Of a stretch of 24,102 nt of DNA, positions 1 to 4,827 are shown piece by piece. Every line of letters begins with the position of its first letter. Within the stretch, counting starts at the first letter, position 1. The notes under the pieces are model-generated. The model did no database searches, was not told the DNA's origin, and saw nothing but the letters and a program-made list of their open reading frames with translations. Origin of the DNA: JBDRNO01 sp043811005. Its GTDB lineage: Bacteria; Bacteroidota; Bacteroidia; NORP154. The stretch spans positions 1-24,102 of the forward strand of contig JBDRNO010000173.1 in assembly GCA_043811005.1 (NCBI GenBank), read 5' to 3'. The position numbers and the translations under genes were made by a program.

Positions 1-2
1 AA

Positions 3-245
3 ATGAAGTTCTGGAAAAAAGGAACGCTGCACATGACGTTTAAAGATGAAAAAGTTTGGGAGCAGTTTAATATAATGGCAGCTAAAGGTAAAAACTGGTT
101 ACCGGAAAACTATAAAGAAAAACAGCCGGTAAAGAAGCAATCAAAGCCCAAAACGGAAAAAGTTGATGCTTTTGAGGTTTCATCCTCCACAAATGATAAT
201 GGACAGGTATTAATGAATTTTCAAATAAATACACCATGGCAGTAA
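3..245 (+). CDS. C-terminal tail of a probable DUF4942-type (phage/plasmid methyltransferase-associated) protein, 5' end cut by the window
   Basis: An 80-residue open frame runs from the window edge to a TAA at 243-245. The Met at position 3 is probably internal, because the frame is open to the edge and has no visible ribosome site. The segment KFWKKGTLHMTFKD, then QFNIMAAKGKNWLPE, resembles the end of the DUF4942 domain found in plasmid and phage proteins, often joined to an N6-adenine methyltransferase. I infer this from the pattern 'x-F-K-N/K-G-x-H-x-x-F ... N-x-x-A-A ... W-L' and cannot confirm it. A lysine-rich linker and a polar tail follow. The catalytic part, if any, lies outside the window. 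The function is therefore uncertain; the location next to a replication module fits plasmid cargo. Confidence 0.5.
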   Translation: MKFWKKGTLHMTFKDEKVWEQFNIMAAKGKNWLPENYKEKQPVKKQSKPKTEKVDAFEVSSSTNDNGQVLMNFQINTPWQ

Positions 246-337
246 AAATAATACAATATTACCATGAAAAGAATAGACTATAATAAGGAATTATCAAATT
301 CAGCGGGTAATAATATCGGATCTCCGTTATTTTTGAA

Positions 338-351
338 AGCTGCCGGCAGCT
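338..351. repeat. 14-bp perfect palindrome in GC-rich island
   Basis: AGCTGCCGGCAGCT reads the same on both strands. It begins a GC-rich block running to about 475 with several CCGG-centred inverted repeats. Its composition contrasts with the AT-rich flanks. It may be part of a small palindromic repeat element; no terminal repeats or target duplication could be recognised. Confidence 0.6.
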
Positions 352-538
352 GATCCGCTGGAATCGGTACCTGTTTCACCGGCATTTTCAGGTCCCCCGG
401 GTTTCTCCGGAAGTGAATTTCACCGGTTATTGTATCCCTGTGCTGCCGGTGATCCCGGCTTGCCAGCAAAATTTTTACCGTTGATTTATATATAAAATGT
501 TTTTGCTTTCAAAATACGGAAAATCAATCAGTTAATTT

Positions 539-571
539 TTTTGTGGAATTTTGTGTTTTTGTGCTTTTGTG
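539..571 (+). repeat. four irregular TTTTGTG repeats
   Basis: TTTTGTG occurs at 539-545, 549-555, 557-563 and 565-571, with 1-3 bp between copies. The row ends about 64 bp before the start codon at 635. Irregular heptamer rows like this are common low-complexity intergenic sequence. A regulatory role is possible but not indicated. Confidence 0.7.
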
Positions 572-634
572 GCGAGAATTGATATTTTGGAATAGACTCA
601 TTTTTATATACTTTTACCACAAATAAAATTAATT

Positions 635-1054
635 ATGAGTATAGAGCTCAAAACTAAAACCGTCTGGCTTGATCTTTCTATGGAACATTTTGATCTCATC
701 CTGAATAGTGAAAAGTATATAAAATTTAAAAAAGAATTTAATCCGTCAATACGCCATAAAAGAAGGATCATTACACTTGGTGATTTTCTCCGGGAATTTA
801 TAATATCATATTACAGGGTAAGAAAATCTAAGGTAGATCCTGAAATTATTGCTTCTTTTCAAAAGGGGAAAGCCATTACCGGGAAAATTCACTTCACATT
901 GCCCGATAATGTAATGAGGCAATTCTTATTTGATGCTAATTCTAATTTGAGGTCATTAAAAGCCCAGGCATTATACCTCGTTATTCCGCTTATCAATGAG
1001 CTAATTCAAGAGCGGTCTGCTGCTGCCCCAACTGTTCAGGATATTGGTTCTTAA
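635..1054 (+). CDS. hypothetical protein, 139 aa, convergent with the replication initiator
   Basis: I do not recognise this protein family. It starts at ATG 635 after an A-rich leader typical of Bacteroidota and ends at TAA 1052-1054. The protein has no signal peptide or membrane segment. It is rich in charged residues and has a basic patch (RHKRRI, residues about 40-45) followed by predicted helix (LGDFLREFIISYYRVRKSK). That would suit a small nucleic-acid-binding or plasmid maintenance protein, but this is only an inference from composition and location. Its last 21 codons overlap the 3' end of the oppositely oriented rep gene (993-1054), so the two transcripts must be complementary at their ends unless one terminates early. 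Confidence 0.7.
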   Translation: MSIELKTKTVWLDLSMEHFDLILNSEKYIKFKKEFNPSIRHKRRIITLGDFLREFIISYYRVRKSKVDPEIIASFQKGKAITGKIHFTLPDNVMRQFLFDANSNLRSLKAQALYLVIPLINELIQERSAAAPTVQDIGS

Positions 1055-1931
1055 ACGTCTGCCATGTGTATGCCGCTATGTTTCTTACCTTACCATCCAT
1101 ATGACTTATCTGTATATCGTACAATGTTTTTCCTATTATCTGTTCCGGCACTGTCTTTAATATCTCTCTTGTCTGGTAATCGGATAATTTGAATTTTTGA
1201 GTCATTCTTTCATATAGCTTTTCCTTTCCTTCTTCCTTAACATAGCCGCCCCTGTGTTTCAAAACAAATTTCAATTTTTTTACCAGTTTCCCCATTTTTT
1301 CGGATTCCTCAAATTCAAATGCCATATCTGTATCTTTCAGGTCTTCCTGTGACCTTAGTAACACTCTTTTTTTAAACATCCCATAACCTTTATATTTATC
1401 ATTCAATGCCAATTTCCACCTTAGTTCCTCCAAATCCACTATCCACCACCCGCTTGTTCTGAAACGGCTAAGTAACTCATAAAACCTCTGTGCGTATGTA
1501 CTCTTTAATTTCAGCATGACCGATAGTCTATACTCTGTAAAATTTTCATTTATCTGGATTAAATACGGTTTCAATTTTTCCGGCACTTCAAACTCAACCA
1601 CTCCGCCTTTTTTATACTCAGCGCTGCTTATCATTACCGTATCTATAATATTTCCGTTATTTTTTTTAATTGTATATACTTTTGATTGCAGGTTCTTGGC
1701 TTCATTCCTTATCCTGGTATACATATCCTTACATTTGATTTCAGTACTATTCAACATCTCATCTACTTTAATCGTATAATACCTATTCAAATCAAGATCC
1801 TCTCTCTTTATTTTGCTTATTATTAAAGCCATTATCCTGTTTTGAATTAATGTTAATGTATGTCTGGATGAAATAAGTTCATTATGCTTTTTAACCAGCT
1901 TATTATTAGTATTATTAGTTGATAAATACAT
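993..1931 (-). CDS. plasmid replication initiator protein, Rep_3 / RepB family
   Basis: This protein is expected to bind the iterons beside it and open the origin for replication. The evidence is a typical Rep_3 (PF01051) layout of two winged-helix domains. Domain 1 begins NKLVKKHNELISSRHTL then LIQNRIMALII. Domain 2 holds STYAQRFYELLSRFRTSG, the LEELRWKLAL stretch, KYKGYGMFKKRVL and LKDTDMAFEFE, all characteristic of the family. I chose ATG 1931 (MYLSTNNTNNK), giving 312 aa, a normal length. The alternative GTG at 1979 would add a hydrophobic 16-residue stretch encoded by iteron-like DNA and is unlikely. Upstream lie inverted half-iterons that could allow self-repression. The 3' end overlaps the convergent 635 gene by 62 bp. 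Confidence 0.9.
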   Translation of the reverse strand: MYLSTNNTNNKLVKKHNELISSRHTLTLIQNRIMALIISKIKREDLDLNRYYTIKVDEMLNSTEIKCKDMYTRIRNEAKNLQSKVYTIKKNNGNIIDTVMISSAEYKKGGVVEFEVPEKLKPYLIQINENFTEYRLSVMLKLKSTYAQRFYELLSRFRTSGWWIVDLEELRWKLALNDKYKGYGMFKKRVLLRSQEDLKDTDMAFEFEESEKMGKLVKKLKFVLKHRGGYVKEEGKEKLYERMTQKFKLSDYQTREILKTVPEQIIGKTLYDIQISHMDGKVRNIAAYTWQTFKNQYPEQLGQQQTALELAH

Positions 1932-1958
1932 GGTTTTTAATATTTGCAACAAAAATAG

Positions 1959-1997
1959 AGTAACAAATAATAGTAACACATGCAGGGTTTAGTTACT
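1959..1997. promoter_or_regulatory. inverted half-iterons upstream of rep (candidate autoregulatory operator)
   Basis: On the plus strand AGTAAC occurs at 1959-1964 and 1972-1977, and its complement-oriented partner GTTACT at 1992-1997. The pair 1972-1977/1992-1997 forms an inverted repeat with a 14-bp centre. GTTACT is the conserved right half of the iterons. In several iteron plasmids Rep dimers bind inverted half-iterons over the rep promoter and repress it. The position 28-60 bp upstream of ATG 1931 fits that role, which remains inferred. Confidence 0.5.
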
Positions 1998-2460
1998 TTT
2001 TAACAAAATCATTGTTTATAACTACCCTCAATTTGTTACTTTATGCCCTCTATAAGTTACTTTTCCCCATTGATTCCCTGTGTTTTTATCCCCCAATAAG
2101 TTACTTTTCTTTCATTATTACCCTCAATTTGTGACTATTATCTCTCTAAAGCTACAGTTACAATGACTTTCAGAGAGACTAAAACAACGTTTTAAAGCAA
2201 ATTTCAATTATTCTTCAGAACATTCATTTCCCTCAAAATGTTATTATTTGCCCTCATTTAGTTATTTTTTATTGAAATATTCCTATCAATTTACCCTGAA
2301 TCTGTTACTATTTACCCTTATTCTGTTACTTTTCACCCTCATTTAGTTATTAATATTTCAAGCAATCCCACTGTTTTCAACATTTTCAGCGCGAATAAAA
2401 CGTATTATAATTATTAACTAAAAAATACACACGTTTATAATCAACCCTCAAAATGTTACT
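1985..2460 (+). repeat. iteron array, consensus about TACCCTCAWTTNGTTACT
   Basis: About ten related 18-bp units point the same way. The conserved right half GTTACT (or GTTATT/GTGACT) sits at 1992, 2035, 2056, 2100, 2131, 2240, 2261, 2304, 2325, 2346 and 2455. The left half is TACCCT or a variant (TGCCCT, CACCCT, AACCCT). The clearest units are 2023-2040, 2044-2061, 2119-2136, 2228-2245, 2249-2266, 2292-2309, 2313-2330, 2334-2351 and 2443-2460. Neighbouring units are often exactly 21 bp apart, i.e. two helical turns, as expected of iterons bound on one face by the initiator. They lie directly upstream of the rep gene. Confidence 0.85.
2141..2178. repeat. bulged inverted repeat inside the iteron array
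   Basis: TCTCTCTAAAG (2141-2151) pairs with CTTTCAGAGAGA (2167-2178) with a single bulged base and a 15-nt loop. It lies in the largest gap of the iteron array (2137-2227), splitting it into two groups. Its role is unknown; a structural or priming site is possible. Confidence 0.55.
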
Positions 2461-2553
2461 TCTCCACCTTTTCCGCTTCGTTTTTACCTTCCAGAAACTC
2501 CCCCCTCGTTAAAAAAAATAAAAAAATTTCGTTTTATCGTCTTAGGCATAAGG

Positions 2554-2669
2554 AAAAAAAATTTTCTGATTTTGCGGATGTTTGCCTTTATTATAGATAG
2601 TAACATACTACTTATTTCTCGCGCTTAATTAATCTTAATTAATAACTAACAATCAGAAAAATTTTTTTT
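2554..2669. repeat. AT-rich inverted repeat with central tandem CTTAATTAAT
   Basis: The A/T tract with CTGATT at 2554-2571 recurs inverted as AATCAG plus A/T tract at 2651-2669, nearly perfect over about 18 bp with one extra A. The 80-bp centre holds two head-to-tail copies of CTTAATTAAT (2624-2633 and 2634-2643). Lying just beyond the iterons, this could be the duplex-unwinding element or a partition or host-factor site. The sequence alone cannot separate these. Confidence 0.55.
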
Positions 2670-2770
2670 GCCCTGCCATTCTGTACGTGGCATATATTTT
2701 ATAAAGTCCTTTTTATTCTTTTACCTGGATAATCTAATGCTTTCTATTTAAAACAACTGCTTATAAAGCC

Positions 2771-2890
2771 CTAAAACAAACTTTCTCATTCCCCGGCAAA
2801 ACCCAAAATCTGCCAAAATCCCCCTTAGCCCCCCTTTTTTCAGCACTTTACATCAAAAATAACCTTCACATTTTACCTGTGCTGCACGAT
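2771..2890. repeat. intergenic repeat, copy A
   Basis: This stretch shares an ordered series of blocks with 3951-4094: TTCTCATTCCC near the left end, TGCCAAAA in the middle, TCAAAAAYAACCTTCAC, and CATTTTACCTGTRCTG at the right end. Between blocks the copies differ in length and sequence. It lies upstream of the small 3099 gene. It may be a duplicated promoter or regulatory region. Confidence 0.55.
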
Positions 2891-3013
2891 CTTAGAGAGG
2901 GTAAGGGTATTACATCCTAAAATTTGCTACAATAATGTGATAATATTTTTCTCACATTTAGTTATAATCCTAAAAACCAAGGTAGCCCGATCCCCCCCCT
3001 TTTTTTCATTCAC

Positions 3014-3032
3014 AACCAAATATTATTTGGTT
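3014..3032. repeat. perfect 8-bp hairpin AACCAAAT/ATTTGGTT
   Basis: AACCAAAT (3014-3021) and ATTTGGTT (3025-3032) are perfect complements with a 3-nt loop, followed by TTCCTTTT. On the plus strand it could be a weak terminator or an operator 67 bp upstream of the 3099 start. Confidence 0.5.
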
Positions 3033-3046
3033 TTCCTTTTCCTGCC

Positions 3047-3082
3047 GCCTGATGAATTCCTCTACCTTGGAAACCATCAGGC
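3047..3082 (+). promoter_or_regulatory. leader hairpin upstream of the 3099 gene
   Basis: GCCTGATG (3047-3054) pairs with CATCAGGC (3075-3082). Inside, TTCC (3057-3060) pairs with GGAA (3069-3072), giving an extended two-part stem with an 8-nt loop. It ends 16 nt before ATG 3099. It would fold in the transcript leader and could control translation or stability. No T-tract follows, so it is not a usual terminator. Confidence 0.5.
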
Positions 3083-3098
3083 ATAAAACCTTTATATT

Positions 3099-3334
3099 AT
3101 GTCAAAAGGAAAAATAAAAGATATCTTTCCGCCAAACAATGACGGAAGTGGTCACGGAGCTGGTCAAATTGACAAAAAAGATGAATTCGGAAACGTAACA
3201 GGACCACCTTATTACATCTTTCATACTCCCGATGGGTGTACTCCTCCTTTATCCGGGATATGGATGTAAAATTTGAAGAAGGTCTTGGGCAGAAAGCCAC
3301 CGGTGTTATTAAAGATGACAATCCCGGATTATAA
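3099..3334 (+). pseudogene. small OB-fold/cold-shock-like protein gene with a one-base frameshift
   Basis: From ATG 3099 the frame reads MSKGKIKDIFPPNNDGSGHG and so on, and stops at TAA 3267-3269. In the +1 frame a coherent end follows: VYSSFIRDMDVKFEEGLGQK, then ATGVIKDDNPGL, stopping at TAA 3332-3334. Restoring one base near 3230-3240 would give a single protein of about 78 aa. The pattern KGKI...GxI...YYIF...V.F..G.G.KA.GV resembles a short cold-shock/S1-like OB-fold protein, but this is a loose match. It may be a true pseudogene, a sequencing error, or programmed frameshifting. It has a hairpin leader and a terminator 26 bp downstream, the marks of a real transcription unit. Confidence 0.5.
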
Positions 3335-3359
3335 ATGACTTCAAAAGTTTGGTAATAAA

Positions 3360-3390
3360 AATCCCCGGAGATAACGGGGGTTATTATTTT
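3360..3390. terminator. bidirectional intrinsic terminator between convergent genes
   Basis: CCCCG (3363-3367) pairs with CGGGG (3375-3379), followed on the plus strand by TTATTATTTT. On the minus strand the stem is followed by ATTTTTATT. It lies between the plus-strand 3099 gene and the minus-strand 3489-3936 operon and can serve both. Confidence 0.65.
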
Positions 3391-3488
3391 CAAAAAAACA
3401 ACCTTGTAAATTGACCTCATAGGATAAGCGTACCCGACATCTCACGGGATTGATTAAAATATCCAAAGCGACCCGATCCCCCCTCCTC

Positions 3489-3707
3489 TTAAGCGGTAAC
3501 AGGATCGAATTGCTTTCTTACCCTGAGATACTTAATAGGTTCGCCTGTTGGTGTAGTTTTTCGTTTAGGCACTGGCTCGTGCTTGTCCAGAAAAACCACG
3601 GCTGCACAGTCAGGTATTTCGTCTGCCAGGGCAGGATTATCAATGATCTCCCTTAGATGATCAAATGTTAAAGCAATCTGTTTTTCTATTTTTTTCTTGT
3701 CTTCCAT
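3489..3707 (-). CDS. small conserved-looking protein, 72 aa, DUF5647-like
   Basis: The gene starts at ATG 3707 only 4 bp after the stop of the 3712-3936 gene, so the two are almost surely one operon. The protein has a charged N-terminal helix (MEDKKKIEKQIALTF), the motif DNPALADEIPDCAAVVFLDK at about residues 23-42, and a basic tail. The 'NP-x-L-x-x-x-IPD-x-A-x-V-x-F-L' core resembles the small DUF5647 family of unknown function. No signal peptide or membrane segment is present. A two-gene operon of tiny soluble proteins next to a plasmid origin raises the idea of a maintenance or toxin-antitoxin pair, but nothing in the sequence proves it. Confidence 0.65.
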   Translation of the reverse strand: MEDKKKIEKQIALTFDHLREIIDNPALADEIPDCAAVVFLDKHEPVPKRKTTPTGEPIKYLRVRKQFDPVTA

Positions 3708-3711
3708 GACC

Positions 3712-3936
3712 TTAATGCTTTAGATCCTGGTTAATCATTTCTATTTCCTTTTGAGCAGCTATAATCTTTTCCCTAAGCTGTTCCTTTTGATATTTGCTAA
3801 GATACTTTTTCGTTGTTTCTAATACAAACTGGGCTTTATCAATAACACGGTTACAATAATCAATACGTATATCTTTAGTTGTTTTACTAACTATTTCCCG
3901 GTACAACTTATCTATCTCTGAAAGAAATATTGACAT
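3712..3936 (-). CDS. small helical protein, 74 aa, first gene of a two-gene operon
   Basis: I do not recognise this family. The gene starts at ATG 3936. The protein is highly charged and almost entirely predicted alpha-helical. A first helix (FLSEIDKLYREIVSK) is followed by longer amphipathic segments (LETTKKYLSKYQKEQLREKI, then AAQKEIEMINQDLKH) suggesting a coiled coil. It has no signal peptide. It is followed after 4 bp by the DUF5647-like gene, which suggests partner proteins. Its promoter should lie in the 3951-4094 repeat block (copy B). Confidence 0.6.
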   Translation of the reverse strand: MSIFLSEIDKLYREIVSKTTKDIRIDYCNRVIDKAQFVLETTKKYLSKYQKEQLREKIIAAQKEIEMINQDLKH

Positions 3937-3950
3937 AACTTAAAGCGATA

Positions 3951-4094
3951 TAAAAAACGTTCTCATTCCCTGCGAGAATCCGGAAATTGCCAAAAAACAC
4001 TGTTTCCGGGCTTTTTAAGTGATTTCGCTCAAAAACAACCTTCACCCTTTGGAATTTACTTGTATTCTACAGGATGAACATTTTACCTGTACTG
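3951..4094. repeat. intergenic repeat, copy B
   Basis: This is the second copy of the block at 2771-2890, with shared segments TTCTCATTCCC, TGCCAAAA, CTCAAAAACAACCTTCAC and CATTTTACCTGTACTG in the same order and orientation. Here it lies upstream of the minus-strand two-gene operon that starts at 3936. It also contains a perfect 7-bp stem, CCGGAAA (3980-3986) with TTTCCGG (4003-4009), absent from copy A and followed on the plus strand by GCTTTTTAAG, so it may also terminate rightward transcription. Confidence 0.55.
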
Positions 4095-4183
4095 ATAAAT
4101 TATCACCTGGTTAATGGTATAATATCCCCAAAAATACCATTTTTTTTCCTTCCGCCTATTTTTCACATACCCCCCCCATTCTT

Positions 4184-4251
4184 AGTGAAAACACTAAAAC
4201 AAATTCAAGTGTTTTCACTCTATTTTGTTTAAAATGCATACTTTAAATTTG
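4184..4251 (+). promoter_or_regulatory. dyad promoter element, copy 1
   Basis: AGTGAAAACACT (4184-4195) and AGTGTTTTCACT (4208-4219) are perfect inverted repeats of each other with a 12-bp spacer. Each arm is itself a dyad (AGTG-N4-CACT), so the element looks like two regulator sites centred 24 bp apart. It is followed by AAAATGCATACTT and TAAATTTG (4244-4251), an exact match to the Bacteroidota -7 consensus TAnnTTTG. A TTTG lies 16 bp upstream of that box. Transcription would start near 4258, about 20 nt before the lipoprotein ATG at 4280. Confidence 0.75.
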
Positions 4252-4279
4252 TCCCGTAAAAAATACCATAAGTATATAT

Positions 4280-4762
4280 ATGACCAAACTAACAAAAATT
4301 TATCCCGTTTTAATCTTATTGATCTCCTTCACAAACTTCTCGTGTAATCAAGATCAGACAGACAATCAAATATTCCGAAACATCTCTATTGGGAAATATG
4401 GAACCCTGGAATTAGGCGAACAATTTAAAAGTAAAGACAAGCTGGCAATAAAAATTAATGGAAATATCTATCAGCTTCGCGATCATGTTTTTCAGGGAGC
4501 CACATCAATAATTTTTCACTTAAATGATAATGGCATGATCACCATGATGCGGTTTGAATATGATCCGGGTATAAACTATAACGACCAGGTAAAAATGTAC
4601 ACCAAAATTTTAGGCCCTTCATCTCAAACACACCAATCCGGCTCATTAAAAAAAGCTATCTGGGATGACAGCACCACACGCTTTGAATACATTAAAGAAT
4701 CAGGAAAAAATAAGTCGCTGGTCTACTCTACCCTTTATGATAAAAAACTTTGGAAGAAATAA
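4280..4762 (+). CDS. lipoprotein of unknown function, 160 aa (only intact copy of three)
   Basis: The protein begins with a lipoprotein signal peptide: basic MTKLTKIY, hydrophobic core PVLILLISFTNF, then SC with Cys22 as the lipidation site. The mature part is a compact, mixed alpha/beta-looking domain: ISIGKYGTLELGEQFKSKD near the N-terminus, IIFHLNDNGMITMMRFEY in the middle, and IWDDSTTRFEYIKESGKNKS near the end. I do not recognise the family. Two decayed copies (10720-11315 and 18455-18643) lie upstream of the two S8 peptidase genes, which suggests a historical link with secreted proteases. It is probably co-transcribed with the 4828 gene, 65 bp downstream, from the dyad promoter. Confidence 0.8.
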   Translation: MTKLTKIYPVLILLISFTNFSCNQDQTDNQIFRNISIGKYGTLELGEQFKSKDKLAIKINGNIYQLRDHVFQGATSIIFHLNDNGMITMMRFEYDPGINYNDQVKMYTKILGPSSQTHQSGSLKKAIWDDSTTRFEYIKESGKNKSLVYSTLYDKKLWKK

Positions 4763-4827
4763 CCTTGAATATTAATCTATTAGGTTTGTTTTTTCATATA
4801 ATTTATTAATCCTTAAATTTTAGAACC

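Larger units (their letters stand above)
246..634. other. 389-bp intergenic stretch with GC-rich palindromic island and T/G repeats
   Basis: This gap holds no convincing gene. A 29-codon frame at 264-353 starts MKRIDYNKELSN and ends inside a GC-rich palindrome, so it could be the stub of a gene cut by an inserted element. Between about 335 and 475 the DNA is much richer in G+C than its surroundings and full of short CCGG-containing inverted repeats (CACCGG twice, CCGGTG once). From 538 to 574 it turns into T/G repeats. The last 60 bp before 635 are AT-rich and probably hold the promoter of the next gene, but I see no exact TAnnTTTG box. Confidence 0.5.
1980..3098. other. putative replication origin region (iterons, AT-rich segment, inverted repeats)
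   Basis: These 1.1 kb carry no recognisable gene. Going rightward from rep they hold an array of about ten iteron-like repeats (1992-2460), a bulged hairpin (2141-2178), an AT-rich tract with a long inverted repeat and a tandem CTTAATTAAT pair (2554-2669), an intergenic block that recurs at 3951 (2771-2890), a lone iteron-like copy (2950-2966), and two hairpins ahead of the 3099 gene. Rep gene plus iterons plus AT-rich DNA is the classical layout of an iteron-regulated plasmid origin. I did not find a convincing DnaA box. Confidence 0.7.

Noticed and set aside
278..469. 63-codon minus-strand frame through the GC-rich island
   Set aside because: It needs a TTG start, has no ribosome site, and its translation follows the palindromic repeats. 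The open frame is probably due to base composition.
1516..1779. Plus-strand 87-codon frame inside rep
   Set aside because: It is an antisense shadow of the conserved Rep_3 coding sequence.
1932..1979. GTG start at 1979 for the rep gene
   Set aside because: It would add a hydrophobic 16-residue leader encoded by iteron-like DNA. ATG 1931 gives the normal family N-terminus.
1985..2460. CRISPR array
   Set aside because: The units are 18 bp with short, irregular gaps and degenerate sequence beside a rep gene. They fit iterons, and no cas gene is present.
3097..3420. Minus-strand 107-codon frame
   Set aside because: It runs through the terminator hairpin and opposite the 3099 gene. The translation has no family features.
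2982..3483. CCCGATCCCCCC direct repeat (2986 and 3472) as target duplication or att sites around the 3099 gene
   Set aside because: The match is a short C-rich run of low complexity, with no recombinase or terminal repeats nearby to support mobility.
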